Shown here: positions 36,065 to 46,041 of the stretch, piece after piece | Layout of the letters: each line of letters opens with the position of its first letter | Numbering within the stretch: the first letter of the stretch is position 1 | NCBI RefSeq assembly: GCF_026162645.1 | Contig: NZ_JAOTBE010000001.1 | Span: 1-64,000, forward strand | Reading direction: 5' to 3' | Length of the DNA stretch: 64,000 nucleotides | From: Paracoccus rhizosphaerae | GTDB lineage: Bacteria > Pseudomonadota > Alphaproteobacteria > Rhodobacterales > Rhodobacteraceae | The notes under the pieces: model-generated | Seen by the model: the letters and a program-made list of their open reading frames with translations, nothing else | Database searches by the model: none | Told to the model about the DNA's origin: nothing | Made by a program: the position numbers and the translations under genes

Positions 36065-38704
36065 ATGAACATGGACAAGTTCACGGAACGGTCGCGCGGT
36101 TTCCTGCAGGCCGCCCAGACCATCGCGATCCGCGAAAACCAGCAGCGCGTGATGCCCGAGCATCTGCTGAAGGCGCTGATGGACGACGACCAGGGCCTGG
36201 CTGCGAACCTGATCACCCGGTCGGGCGGCGATGCCCGGCGCGTGAAGGACGCCGCCGACCAGGCCGTGGCCAAGCAACCCAAGGTGACCGGCGGCAGCGG
36301 GCAGGTCTATGTCGATCCGTCGCTGGTGCGCGTCCTGGACGAGGCAGAAAGTGTCGCCAAGAAGGCCGGCGACAGCTTCGTGCCGGCCGAACGCGTGCTG
36401 ATGGCGCTGGCGATGGTCAATACGCAAGCCCGTGACGCGCTGACGGCGGGCGGCGTGAACGCTCAGGCGCTGAACGCCGCGATCACCGACATCCGCAAGG
36501 GGCGCACCGCGGATTCCGCCAGCGCCGAGGACAGCTATGAGGCGCTTGAGAAATACGCCCGCGATCTGACAGCGGCGGCGCGCGACGGCAAGATCGACCC
36601 GATCATCGGCCGCGACGAGGAGATCCGCCGCGCCATGCAGGTCCTGTCGCGCCGCACCAAGAACAACCCCGTCCTGATCGGCGAACCCGGCGTCGGCAAG
36701 ACCGCCATCGCCGAGGGGCTGGCGCTGCGCATCATCGACGGCGACGTACCCGAATCGCTGCGCGACAAGCGCCTGATGGCGCTGGACATGGGCGCGCTGA
36801 TCGCCGGCGCGAAATACCGCGGCGAATTCGAGGAGCGGCTGAAGGCGATCCTGAAGGAGATCGAGACCGCTGCGGGCGAGATCATCCTCTTCATCGACGA
36901 GCTGCACACCTTGGTCGGGGCTGGAAAGACCGATGGCGCCATGGACGCCGCCAACCTGATCAAGCCGGCCCTGGCGCGGGGCGAGCTGCACTGCGTCGGT
37001 GCCACGACCCTGGACGAATACCGTAAGTATATCGAAAAGGACGCGGCGCTGGCCCGGCGTTTCCAGCCGGTCATGGTCGAGGAACCGACGGTCGAGGACA
37101 CCATCAGCATCCTCCGCGGCATCAAGGAAAAGTACGAGCTGCATCACGGCGTTCGCATCAGCGATGCGGCGCTGGTGGCGGCGGCGCAGCTGTCGAACCG
37201 CTACATCACCGACCGCTTCCTGCCTGACAAGGCCATCGACCTGGTCGACGAGGCCGCGTCCCGCCTGCGCATGGAGGTCGACAGCAAGCCCGAGGAGCTT
37301 GACCAGCTGGACCGCCAGATCCTGCAGCTGCAGATCGAGGCCGAGGCGCTGAAGAAGGAGGACGACGCCGCCTCGAAGGACCGGCTGGAGCGGCTGGAGA
37401 AGGACCTGTCCAACCTGCAGGAACGCAGCGCCGAGATGACCGCTCGCTGGCAGGCCGAACGCGACAAGCTGGAAGGCTCCCGCAACCTCAAGGAACAGCT
37501 GGACCGGGCGCGGGCCGAGCTGGACCAGGCCAAGCGCGAAGGCAACCTGGGCCGCGCCGGTGAGCTGTCCTACGGCATCATCCCGCAGCTTGAGAAGAAG
37601 CTGGCCGAGGCCGACGGGTCCGATGGCGACGGCCTGATGGTCGAGGAAGCCGTCCGCCCGGAGCAGATCGCCGAGGTGGTCGAACGATGGACCGGCATCC
37701 CCACGGCCAAGATGCTGGAAGGGGAACGCGACAAGCTGCTGAAGATGGAAGAGCAGATCGGCAAGCGTGTCATCGGCCAGGCCGAGGCCGTGACCGCCGT
37801 CAGCAACGCTGTCCGCCGCGCCCGCGCCGGCCTCAACGACGAGAACCGGCCGCTTGGGTCGTTCCTGTTCCTCGGCCCCACCGGCGTCGGCAAGACCGAG
37901 CTGACCAAGGCGCTGGCCGAGTACATGTTCGACGATGACAGCGCGATGGTCCGCATCGACATGTCCGAGTTCATGGAGAAACACTCCGTGGCCCGGCTGA
38001 TCGGCGCGCCTCCGGGCTATGTCGGCTATGACGAGGGCGGCGTTCTGACCGAGGCCGTGCGGCGGCGTCCCTATCAGGTGATCCTGTTCGACGAGGTCGA
38101 AAAGGCGCATCCGGACGTCTTCAACGTGCTGCTGCAGGTGCTGGACGACGGCGTGCTGACCGACGGTCAGGGCCGGACCGTGGACTTCAAGCAGACGCTG
38201 ATCATCCTGACTTCGAACCTGGGCTCGCAGGCGCTCTCGACGCTGCCCGAGACGGCGGACGCGACCGACGCCCGCCATCAGGTGATGGAGGCGGTGCGGG
38301 CGCATTTCCGGCCCGAGTTCCTGAACCGCCTGGACGAGATCATCATCTTCCGCCGCCTGTCGCGCGCGAACATGGACGGGATCGTCAAGGTACAGCTGGC
38401 CCGGCTGGAGCGTCGGCTGGCACAGCGCAAGATCGCGCTGGAACTGGACGACGATGCCCGGAAGTGGTTGGCCGATCAGGGCTATGACCCGGTCTTCGGG
38501 GCACGGCCGCTGAAGCGGGTGATCCAGCGTGCGCTTCAGGACCCGCTGGCGGAACTGCTGCTGTCGGGCGAGGTGCTGGACGGATCGACCGTCCATGTCG
38601 GCGCGGGGCCTGACGGGCTGATCGTCGGCAACCGCATCGGCCGTCCCGGCCCCCGGCTTGGCGCGGTGGGCGAAGGCCCCCGCCCCGACGTCTCGATCCA
38701 CTGA
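36065..38704 (+). CDS. clpB: ATP-dependent disaggregase ClpB
   Basis: Hexameric AAA+ chaperone that pulls apart aggregates with DnaK. The 879 residues show the N-domain, first AAA+ module (Walker A GEPGVGKT, Walker B ILFIDELH), the long middle coiled coil that marks ClpB (about 395-535, rich in Glu, Leu and Lys), and the second module ([21 protein letters not shown], sensor [10 protein letters not shown]). Of three clustered ATGs I chose 36065, 8 bp after AAGGAG. It has a heat-shock-type promoter upstream and a strong terminator downstream. Confidence 0.97.
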   Translation: MNMDKFTERSRGFLQAAQTIAIRENQQRVMPEHLLKALMDDDQGLAANLITRSGGDARRVKDAADQAVAKQPKVTGGSGQVYVDPSLVRVLDEAESVAKKAGDSFVPAERVLMALAMVNTQARDALTAGGVNAQALNAAITDIRKGRTADSASAEDSYEALEKYARDLTAAARDGKIDPIIGRDEEIRRAMQVLSRRTKNNPVLIGEPGVGKTAIAEGLALRIIDGDVPESLRDKRLMALDMGALIAGAKYRGEFEERLKAILKEIETAAGEIILFIDELHTLVGAGKTDGAMDAANLIKPALARGELHCVGATTLDEYRKYIEKDAALARRFQPVMVEEPTVEDTISILRGIKEKYELHHGVRISDAALVAAAQLSNRYITDRFLPDKAIDLVDEAASRLRMEVDSKPEELDQLDRQILQLQIEAEALKKEDDAASKDRLERLEKDLSNLQERSAEMTARWQAERDKLEGSRNLKEQLDRARAELDQAKREGNLGRAGELSYGIIPQLEKKLAEADGSDGDGLMVEEAVRPEQIAEVVERWTGIPTAKMLEGERDKLLKMEEQIGKRVIGQAEAVTAVSNAVRRARAGLNDENRPLGSFLFLGPTGVGKTELTKALAEYMFDDDSAMVRIDMSEFMEKHSVARLIGAPPGYVGYDEGGVLTEAVRRRPYQVILFDEVEKAHPDVFNVLLQVLDDGVLTDGQGRTVDFKQTLIILTSNLGSQALSTLPETADATDARHQVMEAVRAHFRPEFLNRLDEIIIFRRLSRANMDGIVKVQLARLERRLAQRKIALELDDDARKWLADQGYDPVFGARPLKRVIQRALQDPLAELLLSGEVLDGSTVHVGAGPDGLIVGNRIGRPGPRLGAVGEGPRPDVSIH

Positions 38705-38710
38705 CGCGAA

Positions 38711-38735
38711 GGCCCCGGAGAGATCCGGGGCCTTT
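38711..38735 (+). terminator. intrinsic terminator after clpB
   Basis: Perfect 9-bp stem (38711-38719 with 38724-38732), GAGA loop, followed by TTTCC. It lies 7 bp after the clpB stop and just before the end of the convergent omptin gene. Confidence 0.8.
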
Positions 38736-38744
38736 CCGCATCTG

Positions 38745-39656
38745 TCAGAATGAGTGATCGACACCCACCGACAGCTGCGTCATCGAAAACCCGATGCCGG
38801 CATTCCCGCCGGCGTGGCCCATCTCGTCGCCGCTCGAGATCGACGAATAGCGAGTGTCGCCGCGCCGGTCATCGTGGTGGATGTGGCGCGCCTGGACAAA
38901 GGCGGTGGTGCGATCGTTCAGCCGATAGTCGACCCGCGCCGCCAGGTCCATGAACGGGATGACGTCATGGCTGCGATCAAAGCGCAGGTCGCGCAGCCAG
39001 TGGCGGTCGGTTTCGCGCGGATCGATACCGACGCCGCCCCTGACGCGCCCGCTGACGGTCCAGTCGCCGAACTGGCGGTCGGCCTCGACCCCGGCGAACA
39101 GGCTGAGCTGCCGCTGGCGATAGCTCACGACCGCCAGCCCGTCGGGCAGATCCGCGCTGTAGTCGCGGAACCCGTCGAAGGAATAGACAAGGCTGCCGCC
39201 CCGCGCGTCCCATTCGACATCGTTGTATCGCAGGCCGCCATGCAGGTTCACCGTCGTCCCCACAGGACCGGGCAGGTCGCGCCCCACCGCAAGGTCGACA
39301 TCGACATAGTGGTCCAGCCGCGTGTCCGGGTGCAGCGACCGGTGGCTCCAATCGTCAGTTCCCGAGAACAGCCAGTCGAAGTCCGACATGTAGGCCCCGT
39401 CGCCCAGGGACGTCGTCATGCTGCCGGTCAGCACCCAGCCGGCGGCCAGGTCGCGCCGGACCTGAACCGTGGCCATCGGCGCCTCGGCCGTCCAGGTCAG
39501 GTGGCTGCGCAGGCCGCGACTGTCAAAGATCTTCTCGTCAGCCTCGACATGGCCATAGCCGATGGACAGGCTGACGCGGCGATCCTGGGCGGCGGCCGGC
39601 TGGATGAACGTGGCCAGCGCCAGCACGGGAACGATTGAACGGACAATGAACGACAT
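38745..39656 (-). CDS. omptin-family outer-membrane protease
   Basis: About 303 residues with a signal peptide (ending QPAAAQ) and alternating beta-barrel pattern ending in a terminal Phe (VGVDHSF). Omptin signatures are clear: MSDFDW (Asp92, Asp94), DDWSHRSLHPDTRLDHY, GGSLVYSFDGFRDYS and ETDRHW with the Asp-x-His pair (Asp217, His219). The Asp/Asp and Asp/His catalytic residues of OmpT are thus all kept. OmpT-type enzymes cut between basic residues, for example in cationic peptides. A TTG at 39671 is an alternative start. Omptins are best known from gammaproteobacteria. Confidence 0.85.
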   Translation of the reverse strand: MSFIVRSIVPVLALATFIQPAAAQDRRVSLSIGYGHVEADEKIFDSRGLRSHLTWTAEAPMATVQVRRDLAAGWVLTGSMTTSLGDGAYMSDFDWLFSGTDDWSHRSLHPDTRLDHYVDVDLAVGRDLPGPVGTTVNLHGGLRYNDVEWDARGGSLVYSFDGFRDYSADLPDGLAVVSYRQRQLSLFAGVEADRQFGDWTVSGRVRGGVGIDPRETDRHWLRDLRFDRSHDVIPFMDLAARVDYRLNDRTTAFVQARHIHHDDRRGDTRYSSISSGDEMGHAGGNAGIGFSMTQLSVGVDHSF

Positions 39657-39803
39657 GAAGAAGTTTTCCAAGAAAGTGATGCGGTCACGGCCCGCGCATT
39701 CACTGGAGTCGGTCGGCTATCAATCGCGATCCTTGTCGCCGCGTCACTTCTTGTCGCGCGAGGGCTGTCGCGTCATCGTGGCGCCACACCTGGGAGGGAA
39801 CAC

Positions 39804-40772
39804 ATGCTGCCACCGATCCTGCAGAACCTGCGCATCCCCGTCGTCGCATCGCCGATGTTCATCGTCTCGGGGCCGGATCTGGTCATCGCGCAGTGCAAGT
39901 CGGGCATCGTCGGCAGCTTTCCGGCCCTGAACGCGCGCGAGAAGGACGGTGAGCCGCCGCTTCTGGACGCTTGGCTGACCCGCATCGCCGAAGAGCTGGA
40001 CCGCCACAACCAGGCGAACCCGGACCGACCTGCGGCGCCCTTTGCCGTGAACCAGATCGTCCACCGCAGCAACGCCCGGCTGGAGCGCGACATCGAGATT
40101 TGCCACCGGCACAAGGTGCCGATCTGGATCACCTCCCTGGGGGCGCGGGTCGAGGTGAACGAGGCCGCCCACGATTGCGGCGGCATCGCGCTGCACGACG
40201 TGATCAACAACACCTTTGCCCGGAAGGCCATCGAGAAGGGTGCCGACGGGCTGATCGCGGTGGCAGCCGGTGCCGGGGGCCATGCCGGCCCGCAATCGCC
40301 CTTCGCCCTGGTGCAGGAGATCCGCGACTGGTTCGAGGGCCCGCTGCTTCTGTCGGGCGCCATCGCCACTGGGCGCGCGATCCTGGCGGCGCAGGTAATG
40401 GGGGCGGACCTGGCCTATATCGGCAGCCCCTTCATCGCAACAAATGAGGCGAATGCCGACGCAGGATACAAGCAGATGATCGTCGAGTCGGGTGCGATGG
40501 ACATCGTCACGTCGTCGCTGTTCACGGGCGTCTCGGGAAACTACCTGGCGCCCTCGATCCGCAATGCCGGGATGGACCCCGCCAACCTGGCCGAGGCCGA
40601 TGCATCCTCGATGAACTTCGGCAGCGGATCGTCCAAGGCCAAGGCGTGGAGCCAGATCTGGGGCGCGGGCCAGGGCATCGGTGCGGTGCGTGGGATCGAG
40701 CCTGCGACCGATCGGATCGACCGGCTGGCGGAGGAATACCGCGCCGCGAAAGAGGCCGTTTCGCGCCGGTGA
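39804..40772 (+). CDS. nitronate monooxygenase (2-nitropropane dioxygenase family)
   Basis: FMN-dependent TIM-barrel enzyme oxidising alkyl nitronates. The 322 residues include the N-terminal [60 protein letters not shown] (phosphate-binding and active-site loop), [14 protein letters not shown] and [14 protein letters not shown] strong GGGAGGG precedes the ATG. Substrates in nature may be the plant toxin propionate 3-nitronate or other nitro compounds. msrB follows by about 70 bp. Confidence 0.9.
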   Translation: MLPPILQNLRIPVVASPMFIVSGPDLVIAQCKSGIVGSFPALNAREKDGEPPLLDAWLTRIAEELDRHNQANPDRPAAPFAVNQIVHRSNARLERDIEICHRHKVPIWITSLGARVEVNEAAHDCGGIALHDVINNTFARKAIEKGADGLIAVAAGAGGHAGPQSPFALVQEIRDWFEGPLLLSGAIATGRAILAAQVMGADLAYIGSPFIATNEANADAGYKQMIVESGAMDIVTSSLFTGVSGNYLAPSIRNAGMDPANLAEADASSMNFGSGSSKAKAWSQIWGAGQGIGAVRGIEPATDRIDRLAEEYRAAKEAVSRR

Positions 40773-40839
40773 CCTTTGCGGATCGGGCCGGGCGTTCCCA
40801 TATAAGGGATCGAACGGCACCACATCCGTGGAGGAACAC

Positions 40840-41289
40840 TTGGCCTATCAGAAAACACAGGACGCGGTCGACCGGCTGACGCCGGAGCAGTATCGCGTGA
40901 CGCAAGAGAACGGCACCGAACGCGCCTTTACCGGCGAATACGACCATCACTTCGAACCCGGCATCTATGTCGACGTCGTGACGGGCGAACCGCTGTTCGT
41001 CAGCAGCACGAAGTACAATTCGGGCTGCGGTTGGCCGGCCTTCACCAAGCCGGTGGACGACATGGTGACCGAGCATCGCGACGTCAGCTTCGGCATGGTC
41101 AGGACGGAGGTTCGGTCGAAGCATGGCGACAGCCATTTGGGCCATGTCTTTCCCGACGGCCCGCCAGAGGCCGGTGGCCTGCGCTATTGCATCAATTCGG
41201 CAGCACTGCGTTTTGTCCCCAAGGGCAGGATGGAGGCCGAGGGTTACGGCGATTATGTTGCCCAAGTCGAGGAGGCTTCCCATGACTGA
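40840..41289 (+). CDS. msrB: peptide-methionine (R)-S-oxide reductase
   Basis: Repairs R-sulphoxides of methionine. It has [38 protein letters not shown] and the catalytic Cys in [12 protein letters not shown]. The two zinc-binding C-x2-C pairs of E. coli MsrB are replaced ([10 protein letters not shown] and [10 protein letters not shown]), so this is a zinc-free type. I chose the TTG at 40840, four bases after GGAGGA; the next upstream option is GTG at 40828. The protein is 149 residues. It overlaps msrA by 8 bp. Confidence 0.92.
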   Translation: MAYQKTQDAVDRLTPEQYRVTQENGTERAFTGEYDHHFEPGIYVDVVTGEPLFVSSTKYNSGCGWPAFTKPVDDMVTEHRDVSFGMVRTEVRSKHGDSHLGHVFPDGPPEAGGLRYCINSAALRFVPKGRMEAEGYGDYVAQVEEASHD

Positions 41290-41788
41290 GCGCGCAGTTC
41301 TGGCGGGCGGTTGCTTCTGGGGGATGCAGGATCTGATCCGCAAGCTGCCCGGCGTCGTTTCGACCCGCGTCGGCTATACCGGCGGTGACGTGCCGAACGC
41401 GACCTATCGCAACCACGGCACCCATGCGGAGGGGATCGAGATCACCTTCGATCCGCAGATGATCAGCTATCGCCGCCTGCTGGAGTTCTTCTTCCAGATC
41501 CACGACCCAAGCACGCCAAACCGGCAGGGAAACGACGTCGGGCCCAGCTATCGGTCGGCCATCTACTATGTCGGCGACGAACAGAAGCGGGTCGCCGAGG
41601 ACACGATCGCCGATGTCGACGCCTCGGGGATCTGGCCGGGCAAGGTGGTGACAGAGCTGGAGCCGGTGGGCGAGTTCTGGGAGGCCGAGCCAGAGCACCA
41701 GGATTACCTGGAGCGCTTCCCGAACGGCTATACCTGCCATTTCCCGCGGCCGAACTGGGTCCTGCCCAAGCGCGACGCGGCGGAATGA
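41282..41788 (+). CDS. msrA: peptide-methionine (S)-S-oxide reductase
   Basis: Partner enzyme for S-sulphoxides. The 168 residues contain the catalytic motif GGCFWGMQ near the N-terminus, [29 protein letters not shown] (read in parts), [27 protein letters not shown] and EPEHQDYL. It lacks a second domain, so MsrA and MsrB are separate polypeptides. The start lies inside the msrB end, so both are co-translated. A terminator-like hairpin follows. Confidence 0.95.
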   Translation: MTERAVLAGGCFWGMQDLIRKLPGVVSTRVGYTGGDVPNATYRNHGTHAEGIEITFDPQMISYRRLLEFFFQIHDPSTPNRQGNDVGPSYRSAIYYVGDEQKRVAEDTIADVDASGIWPGKVVTELEPVGEFWEAEPEHQDYLERFPNGYTCHFPRPNWVLPKRDAAE

Positions 41789-41800
41789 CCGAAACGAAGG

Positions 41801-41826
41801 CGCCCCGAGAGGATCTCGGGGCGTTC
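41801..41826. terminator. hairpin between msrA and the convergent RND gene
   Basis: Perfect 9-bp stem (41801-41809 with 41815-41823), 5-nt loop, followed by TTCTCT. It starts 12 bp after the msrA stop. The T-run is weak but the position fits a terminator. Confidence 0.6.
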
Positions 41827-41840
41827 TCTGCGTCCCGCGG

Positions 41841-41889
41841 TGGCCGGGGGCGCTTCGCCCCCCGGACCCCCCGAGGATATTTCAGGACC
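41841..41889. repeat. GC-rich dispersed palindromic repeat, copy C
   Basis: Reverse-complement reading GGTCCTGAAATATCCTC then G-run, GTCC and G-run matches copy B at 28619-28660. The TGA inside the repeat is the stop codon of the RND transporter gene (41882-41884), so the element overlaps a coding end. Confidence 0.55.
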
Positions 41890-44800
41890 GAAGCCGGCCT
41901 TCGTCCCTCGTGGGCGGCCTGACGCGGAAGACGGCGCAGTAGAGCGCCGGCACGAAGACCAGCGTCACCAGCGTTCCCGCGATGATGCCGCCCATCATCG
42001 CATAGGCCATCGGCCCCCAGAAGACCTGCCGAGAGATCGGGATCAGCGCCAGCGAGGCGGCCGCCGCGGTCAGCAGGATCGGGCGGGCACGGCTGTCTGA
42101 GGCCTCGAACACGGCGTCCCATTGACTGCGGCCCTTGTGCAAGAGCTCCTGGATCTCGTGCACGAGGATGACCGAGTTGCGGATCAGGATTCCGATCAGC
42201 GCCAAGATCCCCAGGATCGCAACGAAGCCCATCGGCACGCCGAACGGCACGAGGACCGCCACCACGCCGATCAATCCGAGGGGGGCCGCGGCCAGCACGA
42301 TCAGCGACAGCTGGAAGCTTTGCATCTGCGCCATCACAAGGACCGCCATGATCAGCAGCATCACCGGCACGACGGCCGCGATCGGTGCCTGGCTGTCGGC
42401 CGAGGTCTCGACAGAGCCGCCAACCTGTATCCGGACGGTTGAGGGAAGCGTGCTCTGGTATTCGGCCACGCTGTCGGCCAGGGCTGCCACCAGGGTGGCC
42501 GGCTGATCCGCGGTGGCGATGGCGGCCTTGACCGTCACCGTCGGCAGGCCGTTCCTTTGCATGATCAGCGGCTGTTCGGACCCGTATTCAAGCGTCACCA
42601 GCGCCGAAAGGGGCACGCTGCGCCCGTCGGCCAGGTTCAGTTGCAGATTGCGGATCGAGGCCAGCGACTGCCGGTCTGTGGCCTGGCCCCGCGCCACCAC
42701 GTCGATCAGGAAGATGTCGTCCAGAAGCTGCGTCACCTGCGTACCGTTGAACAGGCTGGACAGCGCCTGCGCGATATCCGCGCTGGTCACGCCCAGCTGG
42801 CGCGCCTGGTCCTGGTCCACCACCAGGCGGACCATTCGGGCGGGTTCGTTCCAGTCGAGCGCAATGTCGCGCAGGCGCGGCTCATTGGCCATCAGCGTGG
42901 CCAAGCCGCGGGCGGCGTCGCGGGCGGCATCCGCATCCGGCGCGGTCACGCGGTACTGGACCGGCTTGCCGACGGGCGGTCCGATCTCGAGGTTCTTCAC
43001 ATAGATGTCGACGCCGGGGAACTCCTCGACCGCCAGCCGGTTCAGGCGGGCCTTGACCCGGTCGCGGGCAGCCAGGCTTGGCGTCTGGATGACGATCTGG
43101 CCCATATGGGGCCCGGCCGTCGGCACATCCATCGACAGCACGAACCGCGGCGCCCCCTGCCCCACGTAGGACGTCCAGAACAACACGTCCTCGTCATCGG
43201 CCAGCGTCGCCTCCAGGCGGTCCATGTCGGCGCGGGTGCGCGCGATCGAGGCGTTCTGGCGTTCGGCGATATCGACCAACACCTCGGTTCGGTCCGAGGT
43301 CGGGAAGAACTGCTGTTCGACGAACCGCATCCCCCAGACCGAGGTTGCGAAGATGGCGACGGTGATGGCGATGGTCAGCCATTTCATCCGCATCGCGGCG
43401 CGCAGCAGGCGGTGGAAGGCGCGGCGCAGGCGGCCGGGGCCGGCATGGTGCTGCGCCATCTTGGACGACAGGAAGGTGACCCCCAACAGCGGCGCGAACA
43501 GCACCGCCACGATCCAGGACACCACCAGCGACACCGCGATCACCACGAAGAGCGAGAAGGTGAACTCTCCCGCGGCCGAACTGTTCAGCCCGATGGGGAT
43601 GAAGCCCGCGACAGTGACCAGCGTGCCCGTCAGCATCGGAAAGGCGATCGACGTCCACGCGTAGCTGGCGGCGTTTTCCAGCGTCTCGCCCACCTCGAGC
43701 CTGGATATCATCGTCTCGATCGCGATCATCGCGTCGTCCACCAGAAGGCCCAGGGCGATAATCAGCGCCCCCAGGGAGATGCGCTGAAGCGTGATGCCAT
43801 AGATGTCCAGGATGACAAAGGTGATCGCCAGGCAGAGCGGGATCGTCAGCGTGACGACCAGCCCCGCCCGCAGGCCCAGGCTGATGAAGCTGACGATGAG
43901 GACGATGCCAACGGCCTCGGCCAAGGCCCGGACGAAGTGGCCCACGGCCTCCTCGACCACATGTGGCTGGTCGGCGAACTTGGCCATCTCGATGCCGATG
44001 GGCAGGTCGGCGGCGACGCGGGACATCAGGGCGTCCAGCTCCTCTCCGAACTCGAGGATGTTGCCGCCGTCGCGCATGCCGACCTGCAGGCCGATGGCCG
44101 GCTGGCCGTTGTATCGGAACAGCGACGTGGGCGGGTCCTGGTAGCCGCGGGTGACGGTTGCGACGTCGCCCAGGTTGAAGAACCGCTGGCCCACGCGAAG
44201 GTTCACGGCCTCGATTTCCTCGGCGTCGCCGAATTGGCCGCCCACACGGACCAGGATGCGTTCCGGACCCGCATGGATGACGCCCGAGGGCGCGATGGCG
44301 TTCTGCTGCGCCAGCGTCCCCACGACCTGCGACTGGTTCAGCCCCAGCGCAGCCAGCCGCGCAGCCGAGAATTCCAGGAAGATCTCCTCGGGCTGCTCTC
44401 CCAGAAGCTCGGTCTTGCCAGCCGCGTCCAGCGCCGACACCTGCCGCCGGATCGCCTCGACCCTGTCGCGCAACTCGCGCATGGTGAAGCCGTCAGCGGT
44501 AAACGCATAGATGTTGCCGAACACATCGCCGAAGTTGTCGTTGAACTGGAAACCCTGGAATTCGCGCGGGAAGTCTGGGCGGATGTCGGACATCATCTGG
44601 CGCACGCGCTTCCAGACCTCGGGCACGGCGGGGCCGCGGATGGTCGGGTCCAGTTCGACATAGACCACGGCCTGCCCCGGCATGGTGACCGAGCGGGTGA
44701 AATCCAGCTCGTCCAGCTCCTCCAGCTTGGTCTCGATGCGGGTGGTGACCTGGGTCAGGGTCTCGTCGATGGTCGCGCCCGGCAGGGCGGCGGCGATGAT

Positions 44801-44944
44801 CATCGTCTTGATGGTGAAGTTCGGGTCTTCCTCGCGGCCCAGATTCAGGTAGCTGATGGTGCCCGCGACCATCGAGACGATCAGCAGGAACCAGACGAAG
44901 CTGCGATGGCGCAGCGCCCAGTCCGACAGGTTGAAGCGTTTCAA
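41882..44944 (-). CDS. RND-family efflux transporter permease
   Basis: 1020-residue proton-driven pump of the AcrB/MexB-like HAE superfamily. It has the N-terminal helix, two large periplasmic loops and twelve membrane helices in two blocks. Motifs include AIETMISRLEVGE and PMLTGTLVTVAGFIPIG in the first block, and SVILVHEIQE and RPILLTAAAASLALIPI in the second. ALGLLVDDAMIAIE carries the paired Asp of the proton relay. It overlaps the upstream adaptor by 4 bp. Two adaptor genes precede it and no outer-membrane channel gene is adjacent. Substrate unknown. Confidence 0.93.
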   Translation of the reverse strand: MKRFNLSDWALRHRSFVWFLLIVSMVAGTISYLNLGREEDPNFTIKTMIIAAALPGATIDETLTQVTTRIETKLEELDELDFTRSVTMPGQAVVYVELDPTIRGPAVPEVWKRVRQMMSDIRPDFPREFQGFQFNDNFGDVFGNIYAFTADGFTMRELRDRVEAIRRQVSALDAAGKTELLGEQPEEIFLEFSAARLAALGLNQSQVVGTLAQQNAIAPSGVIHAGPERILVRVGGQFGDAEEIEAVNLRVGQRFFNLGDVATVTRGYQDPPTSLFRYNGQPAIGLQVGMRDGGNILEFGEELDALMSRVAADLPIGIEMAKFADQPHVVEEAVGHFVRALAEAVGIVLIVSFISLGLRAGLVVTLTIPLCLAITFVILDIYGITLQRISLGALIIALGLLVDDAMIAIETMISRLEVGETLENAASYAWTSIAFPMLTGTLVTVAGFIPIGLNSSAAGEFTFSLFVVIAVSLVVSWIVAVLFAPLLGVTFLSSKMAQHHAGPGRLRRAFHRLLRAAMRMKWLTIAITVAIFATSVWGMRFVEQQFFPTSDRTEVLVDIAERQNASIARTRADMDRLEATLADDEDVLFWTSYVGQGAPRFVLSMDVPTAGPHMGQIVIQTPSLAARDRVKARLNRLAVEEFPGVDIYVKNLEIGPPVGKPVQYRVTAPDADAARDAARGLATLMANEPRLRDIALDWNEPARMVRLVVDQDQARQLGVTSADIAQALSSLFNGTQVTQLLDDIFLIDVVARGQATDRQSLASIRNLQLNLADGRSVPLSALVTLEYGSEQPLIMQRNGLPTVTVKAAIATADQPATLVAALADSVAEYQSTLPSTVRIQVGGSVETSADSQAPIAAVVPVMLLIMAVLVMAQMQSFQLSLIVLAAAPLGLIGVVAVLVPFGVPMGFVAILGILALIGILIRNSVILVHEIQELLHKGRSQWDAVFEASDSRARPILLTAAAASLALIPISRQVFWGPMAYAMMGGIIAGTLVTLVFVPALYCAVFRVRPPTRDEGRLRS

Positions 44945-46041
44945 GGTTCCAGCCTCCGGCCAACGGCCTGACCGGGGGTCAGGGATCTCACTCCTCGGAT
45001 GACGACCTCGTCGCCCGCCTGCAGTCCCGACATGATCGAGACGCGGCCACGAAAGGGCGCCGCGGCCTCGACCGGAACCTGCTCGACATTGGCGGCAGCG
45101 CCGTCGCGGCGGACGCGCCAGACGGCGCTGCCGGACCCGGCGGGCACCAAAGCCTCGGCGGGCAGCGACAGCGACGGCGCATCGGCCGTCCCCAGCCGCG
45201 CGCGGACCAGCGCCCCCAGGCGGAACGGCGCGTCGGCCGGCAGGTCCAGATGCAGGCGCCGCGTACGGGTGGCGCTGTCGGCGATGGGGTCGATGCGGTC
45301 GAGGACGGCCGTCACCTCGGCCTCGGGTTCGTTGCGGTGCCAGACGGCAAAGGTCGCGCCGGGCTGCAGGCCGACCAGCGACTGCGCGGGCAGGTCAAGG
45401 ACGACCTCGGGCGTGTCCTCGGCCGACAGCTGCAGGACCGGCGCGCCCGCGTCCACGACCGCGCCCGGCGATTCGTAGACGGCGCTGATCACGCCGGCAA
45501 AGGGGGCCGTCATGCGGGCGAGCCCCTGCGCATCCTCGGCGCGCGCCAGTTCGGACCGGGCCTGCTCGACCGCGGCCGTGGCGGCGCTATTGGCCTGCTG
45601 CGCCTGTTCAAGCTGGGCGTCCGACGCGACGTTGCGCGCGGCCAGCGCCTCGGTCCGTTCCAGCGTGGCACGCGCGGTGCGGGCCTGGACCTCGGCCGCG
45701 TCCAGCGCCGCGCGGGCGGCACGGGTCGTGGCGGCCAGATCGTCGGTCGACAACCGGGCAAGCAGTTGCCCCTCGGCGACCTGATCGCCCAGATCGACCG
45801 GACGTTCGATCATCCGGCCAAGGGTCTGGAAGCCCAGCTGGACTTGGGTGCGCGCCTGCACGACGCCGGGGATCCAACGCTCCTCCGCGCTGCGATCCTC
45901 GACGATGACGCTGACCACGGGCCGGGGCGGCCCGGCGGGCTGCTGCGCCTCGGCGCCGCCGGTCAGCCAGTCGGGCAGGCTCAATGCGGTCGCGGGATCG
46001 GCGGTCAGGGCCAGCGCCACCGCCAACAGGAGATGTCTCAT
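44941..46041 (-). CDS. RND efflux periplasmic adaptor (membrane fusion protein), second
   Basis: 366 residues with a signal peptide (ALALTADPATA), then lipoyl and beta-barrel domains split by a helical hairpin: GFQTLGRMIERPVDLGDQVAEGQLLARL, a hairpin of alternating Ala/Gln/Glu helices (about 100-165), MTAPFAGVISAVYESPGAVVDAG and VWRVRRDGAAANVEQVPV. A start at 46041 overlaps the first adaptor (ATGA). It links the RND pump to an outer-membrane channel. Confidence 0.9.
   Translation of the reverse strand: MRHLLLAVALALTADPATALSLPDWLTGGAEAQQPAGPPRPVVSVIVEDRSAEERWIPGVVQARTQVQLGFQTLGRMIERPVDLGDQVAEGQLLARLSTDDLAATTRAARAALDAAEVQARTARATLERTEALAARNVASDAQLEQAQQANSAATAAVEQARSELARAEDAQGLARMTAPFAGVISAVYESPGAVVDAGAPVLQLSAEDTPEVVLDLPAQSLVGLQPGATFAVWHRNEPEAEVTAVLDRIDPIADSATRTRRLHLDLPADAPFRLGALVRARLGTADAPSLSLPAEALVPAGSGSAVWRVRRDGAAANVEQVPVEAAAPFRGRVSIMSGLQAGDEVVIRGVRSLTPGQAVGRRLEP

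Noticed and set aside
36065-38764. A minus-strand frame of more than 1000 codons antisense to clpB, continuous with pyrF
   Set aside because: High-GC codon bias on clpB opens the opposite frame. Composition is His/Gln/Arg-rich and no domain appears; only the pyrF part is real.
42557-44971. An 800-codon plus-strand frame opposite the RND transporter
   Set aside because: Shadow of the pump gene: no family motif, composition typical of antisense frames in GC-rich DNA.
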